A stretch of DNA of 64,000 nt, taken from positions 7,285,878 to 7,349,877 of the forward strand of contig LR746264.1 in NCBI GenBank assembly GCA_902729315.2, in the 5' to 3' direction. The translations under genes and the position numbers were made by a program. How positions within the stretch are numbered: position 1 is the first letter of the stretch; every line of letters starts with the position of its first letter. Of the stretch, positions 46,431-58,269 are shown in pieces. This DNA is from Spirodela intermedia (Eukaryota > Streptophyta > Magnoliopsida > Alismatales > Araceae). A model generated the notes under the pieces. It ran no database searches and was not told the DNA's origin. It was given only the letters and a program-made list of their open reading frames with translations.

Positions 46431-47400
46431 TCTAGAGTTAACAATAGTATTCAATTTTCAACAATGTTTGGCTGAAATAGGTGATCAGCCTTTACTTCTA
46501 CATAAGAACAACTCTTACTCCACAACTAAAGATATATGCTTTGAGTTCAAATATTTTAGTGAAGTTTGGAAAAGCTAATACTAAGGCTAAAGTTAAGATG
46601 ACCTTGAGCTGTTAGTAGGCTGACTCCACCTATAGTCTCTAGTTGAAGGCATTGAGTTTGAGTTATTAAGTGTCCAAGCAATCATCCCATGCTCTGTGAT
46701 GAATTGTCAATAGTAGCTGGTCAAGTTGAGAAAACCATAGAGCTTGTAGAGGTTGACTAGAGATGGCCACGTCATAATGACTTTGACTGTTTTTGAATCT
46801 GTAAAGGCTCTTTTTGTTAATATCTAGTGGTCAAGGTAAGTGATTCGAGATTGTTCAAAAGAACACTTTTGTAAATTGATGTGCATCTGATGATTTTGAA
46901 GGACTTCAAACACATGAGTTAAATGTCCTTCATGTCCCTTGAGGTCCTATTGTAGATCAAGATCATAAAAAAAAATGAAGGCAAACTTTCAACGAAGTTC
47001 ACAAAAGATCTTGTTCATCAAAGCTTTAAAGGTCACTAAGGAATTAGAAAGGCCAAAAGACATTATAAGGAATTTGTAATTCTGACCTTGATCTTATGAT
47101 AGCTGGATTGCAAGTTAAGCTTTGACAATATCTAAACTCCATTCAATTCATCTAGTAGCTCTTTCATGACTAAAATTAGAGATTAGCTAGAAATGGTTGC
47201 CTTTTTGAGTCATGATAATCCACACAAATATCTAAGATCTGTCTTTTTTTCAAATAAGAAGTGTCAAGCTCAAAAATATATTGTTAATGCTAGATGATAT
47301 ATGTCTTCAACATTTCTTGAACTAATTTTTCTAATTGAATCTTTTGAAAAAATAGATACTTGAAAAGCCTGATGTTGATTGGTGAAAAAATATGTGCTAG
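46431..47400 (-). pseudogene. Ty3/gypsy reverse transcriptase remnant
   Basis: The minus-strand translation, allowing frame changes, gives the gypsy RT series: a MSFGLSN-like block, LMNKIF, a FFYDL-like remnant of the active-site FxDD block, HLTHVFEVLQNHQMHINLQKCSF, SRITYLDH, and GFLNLTSYY. Many stops. It is interrupted on the right by the composite LTR at 47401 and continues as gag beyond it. Confidence 0.75.
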
Positions 47401-47905
47401 TGATAAGTCTTCATTATCATGAGTTAATAATTAGTAAATAATATAGTTTTAGCCTTAACTCATGATAAATAGACTTATATTTGTGTTAAAGTGTGAAAAG
47501 TGGTTTTCAGTTGATTAATGTGAATTTTTGGGTAATTATGTGATTTTAAATGAATTTATATGATTTTTACAGTCTTAATTTGAGATAAATGAAGAAAAAA
47601 AATAAAAAATAAAAAAAGATACTTTTGAGGGGGACCCGCCGGCCAGCTGGGCCCGCAAGCGGGTCGAAAGCTCAGTCTGGGAGTAGCCGCAAGTAAGGGC
47701 TCAAGCGGCTTGGACCGATAGGGGCACATGTGCGCCACTCCCCTTTCACGTCATCAGTGGCCAGCCAACTGTGGGGCAAGGAGTGGTCATACACGCGAGA
47801 GAAGGGACTTGCTTAGAAATGTAACATTACTATATATTCGCCCGAAAAATCGGCGCACAATCGATGTGGGATTAAATCTGCGTCACACCTTCCTCAAAAA
47901 AGGTG

Positions 47906-47918
47906 GGCAACGGCGCCA
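47906..47918 (-). other. primer-binding site remnant, tRNA-Asp type
   Basis: On the minus strand TGGCGCCGTTGCC follows the LTR end ...CATCA after a 5-base spacer (AATTT). This is the common primer-binding site of Athila/Tat-like plant Ty3/gypsy elements and gives the family and orientation of the ~1.9-kb repeats. Confidence 0.75.
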
Positions 47919-47923
47919 AAATT

Positions 47924-49733
47924 TGATGTGACTTAGTCATTATATATTAAATCACACAAATCTAAAATTTATAAACCAGAAAATACGATTTTTCAGATAT
48001 TTAAACATATTTATGAATAAATATATCAATTATAATTCAATAAAACTTCTAAAAATAGCGGTAATTTTCCAGGTCGATTATAGGGATGCAATATAATATC
48101 TGGTAATATTTAGAATTTTCCTCAAAGAATACAATTTTCTATGAGTTTTATACTAAGAAATAAAAAGGAAATATATTTAAAATTCATGAAAAAGGGAAAT
48201 AAGGGTGCGGACATCAAGATGACATCAGCACCCGGCGAACGCGAATTGGACGAAAACAAAGTTCTGCCCGAAGATTCTTACATAAGCGATTACATATGAT
48301 TTAACTAATCAAATTAAGATCTATACAAGCCGGAAGAATCGTAATTGAATGAAGTATATTTTGGTAAATTAAAATCACACAAATTATCACTAAATGAAGC
48401 GTAAAGTAAGTTGAAAGATAGAAAATAGAGTTCCGGCGTCGCGACGGCAATACGTCAACGATGCACTGGAATCCTAAGCATTTGGGAGGATCGTCGTGTA
48501 GTGTCCACGGCCTCGAAGGCTCTCCTTGGACAAAGACGATGTGGGCAACCTCTAGATCTTCTTGCGAAGTCTAGAGATTAATGAAATGGGTCGTCGAGTC
48601 GTCTCCGGCGGCTGTCACCCGGTGGAGCGGAAAAATGACGACTTTACGGCTTTGCGACTTTCCGACGACTGTCACCCGACGGAGAGGAGTTGGATGGAGG
48701 TGGGGCATATGTCACAGAGCTTCATCCTCAAGTCCACGCAGCAAGAGGAGGCTCTTCATCACATTCAGTACACTCTCAGGAGGTGACAACTCATTGCTTA
48801 GTGGATCGTCCTCTTTCCGACGATGGCTTGTTTGTCGATCAATTGGAGAGAGGACGATCTGCCGGGAGACGAGTCGCCACCTCCTGAGAGTGTACCAGAT
48901 GCGATGAAAAGCCTCATCTTGCTACGTGGACCTGAGGATGAAGCTCCCTAACATGCACCCCACCTCCATCCAGGTCCTCTCCGTCGGGTGACAGCCATCG
49001 GAAAGCCGCAAAGTCGTCATTTTTCCGCTCTGCCGGGTGACAGCTGCTGGAGACGATTCGACGACCCATTTCATTAATCTCTAGATTTCGCAAGGAGATT
49101 TAGAGATTGCCCTCGTCGTCTTTGTCCAAGGAGAGCCTTTGAGGCTGTGGACACTGCACGACGATCCTCTTGAACGCTCAGAATTCTGGTGCATCGTTGA
49201 TGCATTGTCATTGCGACGCCGGAACTCTATTTTCTTGCTTTCAACTTACTTTACGCTTCATTTAGTGATAATTTGTGTGATTTTAATTTACCAAAATATA
49301 CTTCGTTCAATTATGATTCTTTCAGGTTTTATAGATCTTAATTTGATTAATTAAATCATCTGTAATCGCTTACGTAAGAATCGTTGAGTGGAACTCTGTT
49401 TTTGTCCAATTCGCATTCACCGGGTGCTGATGTCATCTTGATGTCCACACCCTTATTTCCCTTTTTCGTGAATTTTAAATATATTTCCTTTTCATTTTCT
49501 AGTATAAAATTTATAGAAAATCATATTTTTTGAGGAAAATTCTGAATAATTACCAGATATTATATTGCATCCCTGTGATTGTTCTGGAAAATTACCGCTA
49601 TTTTTGGAAGTTTTATTGAATTATAATTGATATATTTATTCAGAAATACTTCTAAATATCTGAAAATTCATATTTTCTAGTTTTATAAATTTTAGATTTA
49701 CATAATTTAATATACAACGACTAAGTCACGTCA
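47924..49733. repeat. 1.8-kb inverted repeat (arms ~890 bp, 36-bp spacer)
   Basis: Left arm 47924-48813 (TGATGTGACTTAGTC ... GATCGTCCTC) and right arm 48850-49733 (GAGGACGATC ... GACTAAGTCACGTCA) are reverse complements along their whole length with modest divergence. The dyad centre is near 48831. Transcription through it would give a long hairpin RNA. Confidence 0.88.
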
Positions 49734-51557
49734 GCTAGTATGATCTTGTGATCCACGTGTCTATTGGGGGTGACCCCTATGTTTTGGCAAATGTCTTAGA
49801 ACATTTGAGCCTCATTTGTTACTTTAATTGAGATGAATCTCAATTTTGAATGATATGGTTTATTTCTCCAAGTTCAATTTAATATTCTTTCAACTCTTTA
49901 TCCACTAAACCCTCAAGATAGTGTTGATGAATTCGTAGGTCCTCATGGATAGCCATAGCTTGTAGATTAATGTAGACATCTTAGTAAATTTTAGTTTTGG
50001 CTACTTCCCTAGTTCCATGATTGCCTAATAACTTGGGATGGTTGAGACTAGAAAGGTGATCTCCTTTACTACGCTTCTATCGATGAAGTTATGAGTTATC
50101 CTATTGATAATAAGGATGATAACTACCTTGCTATCGATCTCCCCCTTAGAACATAAGTGTTCAAATGGTTGATTCCTCGATGAGGAAGTATAAGGTCACT
50201 TTGATGTTGGCAAAAGTTTCATCTTTAGAAGGTACATCTGTTAGATCTTCTTTTATTTCTAACGATTTAATAATAAATCAATATCGACTCATGTGAAGAA
50301 ATGTAAATCTCCTTTAGTAGTGGTGTCCTAATATGAACTTCTCATTGTAAGAGAAGCCTTGGCCTTGGACACATTAGGCTTATATTTCTACAATTGTAAG
50401 GTTGATTCTTCTCTTTTTGTAAAGTTGAATTCCCTTGAATTGAGTAGCAACAATTGTCTAAATTCCTTGGGGTCTACCTTTGTCATGATGTCGAGAGGTG
50501 TTGAATTATGTCATCCTCTGTCGTCAAGATCATAGCTTATCATAATCATTTTAAATGATTTGAAAGGTTGACCTCTACTAGGTGTATTGAGGCCTAATAT
50601 AGTTAAATTTCAGCTTTGATCATTTGAGCATTTTTCATCATTGCCTCCAAGTTGATGAGGTTTAAACATGACCTCTACTATGTGTTTGGATGTCTTTATG
50701 TAACCTTATCAAGAAAGTGTTATCTAACATAGGTTATGAAATGTTGTGAGTTATGATTGTCAACAGGTTGAAGCCTTTTATGTACTTCACCACCATCTCA
50801 TGTTGTTTGAGTTCTAATAATTTATAGTAGAGTGAGTTGGACTGATTGATGTTCAATCATTCTAAAATTTGACTTCACGAGTCTTCTCAATTTTGGAACA
50901 AATTGTTGACTTCCTCTCATTAGAACTAATGTAGAGTCATGCCTTCTATACATAATCTTGTGGTTGACATTTTTGTAGTTTTGAGAGCCTATAAATGAAG
51001 TATAACTCGTTGAAGATTGACATAATCTTGTGGTTGTCCAAACTATTCAACTTTCTAGCTCTACTCATTGAAGATTGACAATCCATCTTCTTGCCTTGCC
51101 ACATATCCAAAAGAGGCATTTAGAAGCCAACCCCTAATTGTCTTGAGAGTTGGAAATGATTTTGATGCTTGTGGGGCCTCTCTTTAGAGATGTGATCTTT
51201 ACCTTCCCTTGGGTAAAAGTTGGGTCATCTTCAGCTGGATTCTTCAATGACCCACTCATCAGGCTTGCCAATGTATAATTTCTCCTTCTCATCTTTTGTG
51301 GTATAAGGGCTGAATTTTCATTGAAGTACTTCATGGACATGTATGACTAAGATTAATTAGTCTGATCTTAGCATGTTCTAAAGTGACCGTCTCCAATTCA
51401 TGCTTGATTTCAGCTTGGTCCTGTTGCAGTGTCTATCAAAACCACTCTTTGTCAGCTTGCTATGTAGCAATATTTTACTAAACCTCTTGTTAGAAATCTT
51501 TGAACTCTTTCCTTAGGAATTCTAATCAAGAGTCTTTCAATTTGGGAGGCATTGTGA
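49734..51557 (-). pseudogene. Ty3/gypsy gag-region remnant
   Basis: Minus-strand frames resemble gypsy Gag near 50560-50950 (a LHWFLWMRGSQQFV-like block followed by an EHQSVQL-like and a HKDIQTH-like part). The remaining sequence up to the primer-binding site shows no long open frame. Stops and frameshifts are frequent. It belongs with the RT remnant at 46431-47400; the composite LTR at 47401-49733 separates them. Confidence 0.6.
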
Positions 51558-51986
51558 GCTCTAATACCAATTTGATAGTTATCCAGTTATAATGAAGAGG
51601 CAAGGGAAAATATATAAACAAAATAGATTGTAATATATAGATATTCTATTTAACAAGAGACAAATGAGTTAAGAAGGGAGGAACACATAAGAACAAGACA
51701 AAAAATAATTTAGAAGAGACCATTGGCATACCTTTTGGGGGAGTTGATTCAATATGGTTAGTCTCCAATTCTCTACTCAGAGCTAGAGGACTCATAAAAC
51801 TATCTTTCTCCCCTTCAGTGAATGAGGATGTCTTCTTATAGCCTTGAGCTTTTCTTTTCTACTTCTGTTGCCCAATCATCTCTAGATCTTTTGTCTAGTT
51901 CCAACCTTAATGGAAAAACCACCTCTATGCTTCGTCACCATGTTATGGTCTAAACTGGTTGTCCTTTACATTGTTTATTTTTGGCA
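51558..51986 (-). repeat. gypsy 5' LTR with primer-binding site
   Basis: On the minus strand a TG...CA unit of about 414 bp (51986 TGCCAAAAATAAAC to 51573 ...ACTATCA) is followed, three bases on, by TGGTATTAGAGC (51569-51558), an initiator-Met-like primer-binding site. Its right edge abuts pseudogene GDSL-C exon 3. The partner LTR was not recognised on the left. Confidence 0.6.
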
Positions 51987-52342
51987 TGTCTCTCTGATCT
52001 CAACTCCCGCCTCCTCGTTGCAAAGATCGTATTCTGCTAAGATGATGGAAATCATCTCCAATGTGGCACCTACAATTGGCGATGACATAATACTCTTTAT
52101 CTCTCTAGATTGGTAGAGTGGTTCGTTTATGCTATGCATATACCTTCATGGTAGAGAAGGGTTTGCTAATGAGAAGAGGGTATGTTGTGGCTTAGACAGG
52201 TATGATAGGATGCTTCATGGTAGAAATGGTATGCGAGGAGCCATCAAGGAGGGTGTGGTGGGATCTCTACAACATGATGTCCATTGGGAATAAGTTTATG
52301 GCCAACTAGTTGCGAATGAGGGAGATGTTGTTAATCTATAAT
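51987..52342 (+). pseudogene. GDSL-C pseudogene, exons 3-4
   Basis: A second decayed copy of the GDSL gene. It starts inside exon 3 (LSDLNSRLL-like, then KIVFC), keeps intron 3 (CTAGACTGG-like tail), and has exon 4 from about 52155 (EGFANEKRVCCG-like), EMVCEEPSRRVWWDLYN and a degraded VNELLAN segment. The equivalent of the catalytic-His position is again Asn. The 5' part of the gene is missing, replaced by the gypsy LTR, and exon 4 is split by the solo LTR at 52343. Confidence 0.85.
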
Positions 52343-53627
52343 TGACGTGACTTAGTTGTTGTATAGAAATCATGCAAATTTAAAATTTATAAAACTAGAA
52401 ACTACTAATTTTTAGATATTTAGAAGTTTTTTGAACAAATATATCAATTATAATTCAATCAAACTTCTAAAAATAGTGATAATTTTTCAAGTCGATCATA
52501 GGAATGTAATATAATATTATGTAATTATTCACAATTTTCTTCAAAGGATACAATTTTCTACGAATTTTAAACTAGAAAATGAAAATGAAATATATTTAAA
52601 ATTCACGAAAAAAGGAAATAAGGGTGCGGACATCAGGATGACGTTAGGACTTGACGAAACGAATCGGGTGGAAATAGAGTTCCACCTAGTAATTCTTACG
52701 TAAGCGATTACATACAATTTAATTGATCATATTAAGATCTGTAAAAGCCGGAAGAATCATAATTGAATGAAGTATAGCTTGGTAAATTTAAATCACACAA
52801 ATTATCATTAAATGAAGCGTAAATTAAGTTGAATGCAAGAAAACAAAGTTCTAACATCGCGACGGCGATGCATCGGCAATGCACCGGAATCTTGAGCATT
52901 TGGGAGGATCATCGTGCAATGTCCACGGCCTCGAAGGCTCTCCTTAGACAAGGATGACGTGAGCAATCTCTAGATCTCCTTGCAAAGTCTAGAGATAAAT
53001 GAAATGGGTCGTTGAATCGTCTCTAGTGGCTGTCACCCGGTGGAGGGGAAAAATAGCAACTTTGTGGCTCTCTAGTGGCTGTCACCTAGCAAAGAGGAGT
53101 TGGATGAAGGTGGAGCACGTGTCAATGAGTTTCATCCTCAAGTCCACGCAGCAAAAAGAGGCTCTTCATCGCATCTGGTATGCTCTCAAGAGGTGGTGAC
53201 TTGTCTCTTGGTAGATCGTCCTCTTTCTCCCACGTGTACGACCACTCCTTGCCCCATAGACGACTGGCCACCGGTGACGTGGAAGGGGAGTGGTGCACGC
53301 TTGCCCCCATCGGTCCTAGTCGCTCGAGCCCTTGCTCGTGGCTCCCCTCAACTGCACTTCCGACCCACTTGCGGGCTTGGCTGGCCAACGAGTTCCCCTT
53401 TTTTTGCTATATTTTTATTTTAATTTATTTTTCTTCATTTATCTCAAAAATAAGACTATAAAAATCATATAAAATTTTAAAAAATCACATAATTAGCTAA
53501 CAATTCACATTAATTAATTGAAAATCACTTTTCACAATTTAACACAAATATAAGTCTATTTATCATGAGTTAAGGCTAAAACTATATTATTTACTAATTA
53601 TTAACTCATGATAATGAAGACTTATCA
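52343..53627 (-). mobile_element. solo LTR (family G1), copy 4, internally deleted
   Basis: Antisense copy of 1285 bp: TGACGTGACTTAGTTG ... ATAATGAAGACTTATCA. Compared with copy 2 it lacks ~600 central bases: GATCGTCCTCTTTC is joined directly to the CGTGTACGACCACTCC part. Flanks are ATAAT (left) and ATAGT (right), a probable 5-bp target duplication with one change. It splits GDSL-C exon 4. Confidence 0.85.
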
Positions 53628-54388
53628 ATAGTCCTGAAACTTTGGTCAAACTCATTTTGTCCTCCTCTCTAGTTGACTAGAACCTCCTCTTGTTCATCTT
53701 GGTTAGAGTAAAGGCTTGTGTGGGTGGTGATTAATCACAATGAGTTTACAACTTTGCAAAAAGCTACATGTCTATTAAATCTAGCGAGAGACAAACCTTT
53801 CTCTTTCTCTCTCTCACTTTCTACATAATTATTTCACCTCAATGTGGTGCAGATTTTTTTTTCCTCTTGAAAGGGTTTGGAGTGATAGTAACAACTAATG
53901 AGAATGAGAGAGAGAGAGAGAGAAATCTATTTCAACTTAGACAAGCACTTGTCTTGTGTGTTTGCACATTAGTATGGCCAACTTCAAGCTTACTCTATTT
54001 CCATCATTCCATTTACATAATTTTTTTTACATTTAGCAAGGAAACTTACACATGTGTGTATCTTAAAAATAATGATAATGTAGGGAAATGAAAACCAAAA
54101 TTGAATGTATTTCTTATTTAATTTCATCAAAGGTGAGATTTTTAGGATGAAGAAATAAAAATTGATCAAAATTATAAAAAATGATGAAGAATGGCACACT
54201 TTTAATTATGGTTAAGCCTAAGCTCATCATCCCATATGGCGACATGTTAAAGGAGAAACATAAAAGTAAAATACTAAATAAAATATAGATTTTTTGGTAT
54301 AAGGATTCCTTTAGTTCTAAGTCCTTTTAAATAAGGCCAATTATTGATAATCTTATATCTTTACTTTTAGATATAAGTAGCTCATCAA
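53628..54388 (+). pseudogene. GDSL-C exon 4 end and duplicated 3' flank
   Basis: Resumes with the last codons of exon 4 (AGTCCTGAAACTTTGG, ending near GTTGACTAG at about 53680-53690). It then parallels the flank of the intact gene from about 27179 to 28360: TCTTGTTCATC, a CTATTAAAT/CTATTGAAT block, the CT and GA microsatellites, CTTAAAAATAATG, GTATTTCTT, CATCAAAGG, GGTTAAGCCTAAGCTCATC and GGCCAATTATTGATAA. The duplicated block therefore extends at least 1.1 kb past the stop codon. Confidence 0.8.
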
Positions 54389-56099
54389 TAATAAATTTTT
54401 ATTATCATGAATTAATAATGAATTAATAATATATTTTAAGCCTTAATTTATGATAAATAGACTTATATTTGTGTTAAATTAAGAAATTGAAATTTTAATT
54501 AATTAATATGAATTTTTGTCTAATTATGTGATTTTATCTAAATTTATATAATTTTTATAATCAAGTTTTTGAGATAAAATGAAGAAAATAAAGTAAAAAA
54601 ATATTTTAAAAGGTGGGACCTACTAACCAACTAGGCACACATGTGGGTTGGAAGCACAATTAGGTAGAGCCATGAGTCGGGGCTCGAGTGGCTAAAGACC
54701 AGTTAGGGTACGTGTGCGTCACTCTTCTTTCATGTCACCGGTGGCTGGCTAGGTGTGGAGGAAGGAGTGGTTGTACACACATGAGAGAGAGTACATTGAT
54801 GACCAAAAGAAATATTGATATATATGTATCTCAAATATTGAAAAATAATTGATGTGAGACTAAACCCATGTGATTGCTTGCCAGTAGGTTTTTACTTTTT
54901 ATATTAAAAATACCTTTAACTTATAAGAAAAAAATGCATCAATGACATCACTAAGTAAGGGTATGTAGGTAATTTACATTCTCTTTCTCTCTCAACTAAG
55001 CATCTAGAAAAAGTTTGAATCTCAATATAGCTAAAATTCATCTTTTTATCTAATTAAATTATGATTTTTCTATAGAACACTAATCAATAATTTAGCTGTT
55101 GGAACTATTTGATCATCGATAAATTTTTTGTCAACAATATTCATGGATCATCATTAATAACTAACCAAAGATTTCAAATACAAAAATTATAGATTATTCA
55201 AGGAAATCATCCCCGATTGATAAAAAAACAAGTCATCATTGAGAAGAGAACGATCTATCGAGACTTGAATCATTGCCCCCTTAGAGTGAAATTAAATGTG
55301 ATATGAGCCTCCTCTTGTTGAACACGAGGAAAAAGCTTTTTGAAATGTGCCTCACCTCCATTTAACTTATCTTATTAGGTAACAATCACCAAAGATGCAA
55401 AGGTTATCAAATTTCTATTATGTTGGGTGATAGTTGTTTGAGATGATTTGTCGACCTATTTCATTAATTTTTAGAGTTCACAAGAAGATTTAGATATTAC
55501 TCACATTATCTATATTTAAAGAGAGACTTTGAGACTGTGAACATCGTATAATAATCCTCTCAAATATTCATATTGTAGTGATTATTCCTGCGACATTTGA
55601 ATTCTAATTTTTCTATTTAAAACTTAATTTTTAATTAAATTAGTGATATTTTATGTGATTTTAAATTTCAAAAATCTTCTTTGGTCAATTATAATTATTC
55701 TGCTTTTACAAATCTTAACTTGATCAATTAAATCATCTATAATTATTTACATAAGAATTTCTAGATGAAACTTTATTTTTACTTGAATTCTATTCATTAG
55801 GGAGGTGACAACATCCTAATATTCACATTTGAATTTATTTTTTATGAATTTTAAAATATATTTTCTCTTCATTATTTACTCAAAAACTAATAAAAAATCA
55901 TAATTTTTGAGAAATTTTTAAAAAGTTATTCAATATTAGTTTACATCTCTACAATTGACTTGAATTTTTTTCACTATTTTGGAACCTTTTATCAATTTAT
56001 AATTAAGTTATTTTGATAAAATATTTCTAAAAATCTAAACAATAATATTTTTAATTTTTAAAAATTTAAATTTATGTGATTTATTATACAATCCCATCA
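54389..56099 (+). mobile_element. solo LTR (family G1), copy 5, degraded
   Basis: Sense-orientation copy of about 1.7 kb. The start is diverged (TAATAAATTTTTATTATCATG) and the end degraded (TTATTATACAATCCCATCA). The inner parts, such as GATGTGAGACTAAACCCATG (54848) and the AATCATCTATAATTA/TTTACATAAGAA block, match the other copies. It is the most AT-shifted copy, suggesting it is the oldest. Confidence 0.75.
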
Positions 56100-56399
56100 G
56101 TAGTCTTGAAATCTCTTGATGTGCTGCTTGGAATGATGTTGCAAAATCATCAATGTGGATCATTTTCATAAGAAATGACAAATTTGGTTGTTTCCTCTTC
56201 TCTATGTTAATTTCAATGTCCATTATTGAGACATTTCTATCCATCCTGATCTACTTTAAAATGAGATGTTTTAGTCCTTGCGAGTCAATATGTGAGCTGA
56301 GCATTTCTTCATCTCAAGGATGTCTCCTCTCTTCTAGTATATTACATGTGGTCGACATAGAAAGATGAGTTACATTTATTACAATTCTCCTCGACTTGT

Positions 56400-57200
56400 C
56401 TTTTCATGTCCAACACGAAATTCTATCATGTTCATCGTAATCATCACTATTGTTGTTGGGGCATTCCCATTTACTTTGTAAGTTGATTAAATCCAACTAA
56501 TGTCTTAACTTTCTCGAAGGAATAATCTTCATGAGTATATCCACAAAATTCTCTAACATATGAACCTTGCAGATGTATGTGATATGTGACATATCTACCT
56601 TGCAGTTATCATTACATTAGTGAAAAAATATCACAGTACATCTGATTTCTAGTCAGATGTATGACACTCTAGTTATCATTACATTAGAGTTATCTCCAAT
56701 ATTATACTAAAATCATCAACCAAACTTTTAGTCATAAAACTTCTTTACTCCCTTTGTCACTACTAGATATTTTGCCTTAGTTTTCAACATAGACACAATA
56801 GACTATAAAATAGCCTTCTCGTTGATAGTACAATCTAAGAGAGAAAGTACATAATGTGTCAGAGATCTCTTGTTAATTATATCATTAGTATATTGAATTG
56901 ACATAACCAATCAGTTTCAATGACATCTTTATTTCTTTTATGAAATACCAACTTGACATATGAAGTACCTCTAAGGTAATGAAGAATCTGCTTTACAACA
57001 TCTCAATAAATCTTTTTTGAATCTTCAATGTAACTACTAGCTAGATGAACAACCTAAAAAATATCAAACTGAGTGCATACCATATAATACATAATGCTAA
57101 AACTTGCACTCACATATGAAACTTTACCAATCAACATTATCCTTTTATCCATCTTTTTTGAATGTTCAACAAACAATCTAAAAATGAATTGTCACTAGAA
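56400..57200 (-). pseudogene. copia RNase H and C-terminal region
   Basis: Minus-strand frames, with shifts and stops, give the copia series: a SASFSIMYYMVCTQFDI-like block (match to the usual VGSLMYAMVCTRPDI), LRGT-like and DWLCQ-like parts, and near 56600-56500 a VREFCGYTHEDYSFEKVK-like tail. Confidence 0.6.
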
Positions 57201-57599
57201 TACTTACTATCTTACACTTTTTTATGGAAAATTACTTTGATATATTCTTTATATACTATTTTTGTGATAAGTATAATCTTTCAATGATGCAATCTCTATA
57301 TGTCTTATTGCCTAAAATATTTTTTTCTGCTATGATCTCTTTCATCTAAAATTTAATATTAAATTAAAATTTTAAACAATTAAATCTGATATGTTCTTAA
57401 GATCAATCAATATGTTTGATGTGCACTTATTGCTATGTTTAAATACTTATTACCTAATAATATTTATAATTAAAACTTAATAAGTATTAATATAGATGTA
57501 AGTCTCATATTAAATATAGAGAGATCAATTCATTTGTCATGAAAAATTAATTTGATTTATATGTAGAGTGATTTTAATATTTTATTAATATTTAATAAA

Positions 57600-57760
57600 A
57601 ATAATAAAATAGAAGTGAGAGATGAGAAGAGTAAAGAAAGTGGAGAAGGGAATGAGGAAAAGAGAGAGAAAGAGATCTCATGAAAGAGAGAGAAAGAGAG
57701 GGAGATCAAGAGAGAGAGAGAGAGAGAGAATCTCACGAGAGATGAAGAAAGAGAGAGATA
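57600..57760. repeat. GA-rich low-complexity tract
   Basis: Dense GAGA/AGAAAGAG runs with two imperfect GATCTCATGAAAGAGAG-type units. No coding content. Confidence 0.85.
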
Positions 57761-58269
57761 AATACAAATGAATAATTAGGACACAAAAATGATAGTCATC
57801 TATTTTTATAGTGATTTAGTTTTACATGTAACTCAAGTTGAGCACATTTATTGGACAAATGTGTGTGTTCAAGAATTTGCACAAGTGAAATAAGGTCATT
57901 CATGAATGTCTCCATCTTATTTTAACACTTCAACACTAATTAATCAACCTTTAATCTTACTAATTTTATGTTCAAAATTAGAAAAATAATTGTTATTCTC
58001 AAAATATCAAGAACATGAATACTTCAAGATTCTATTATGAAATCAATATAAAATAAGTCGGGCACAATCTTAGCTTGATCTAAGATGAGTTTTGGAAGAT
58101 TTTAAAAAAGAACGAGATCGTTCATCATGATTTCAATTAGTCCTACTCATTTTAATCAAAACATGTATGAAACAAAAATAATTTGTTGTAAAATATAAAT
58201 AAATGATGAAAGTATGTAAATAAATATTAAAGTCAGAAAATAAATCATTTTTCAAAATTATTTTTCCTT

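Larger units (their letters stand above)
47401..49733 (+). mobile_element. ~1.9-kb LTR family G1, composite copy 3 with inverted half
   Basis: Starts TGATAAGTCTTCATTATCATG and ends GACTAAGTCACGTCA, flanked on both sides by GCTAG, a perfect 5-bp target-site duplication. The left ~500 bp are sense LTR. At 47906 the sequence switches to an inverted segment: a tRNA-Asp-type primer-binding site on the minus strand, then the 3' half of the LTR in antisense, then from about 48832 the 3' half in sense again. It is inserted in the gypsy remnant. No coding function; open frames here are shadows. Confidence 0.85.

Noticed and set aside
48562-48907. Open frames with similar peptides at 48.6, 53.0-53.4 and 63.4 kb
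   Set aside because: The similarity comes from the shared non-coding G1 LTR; frames are not conserved between copies.
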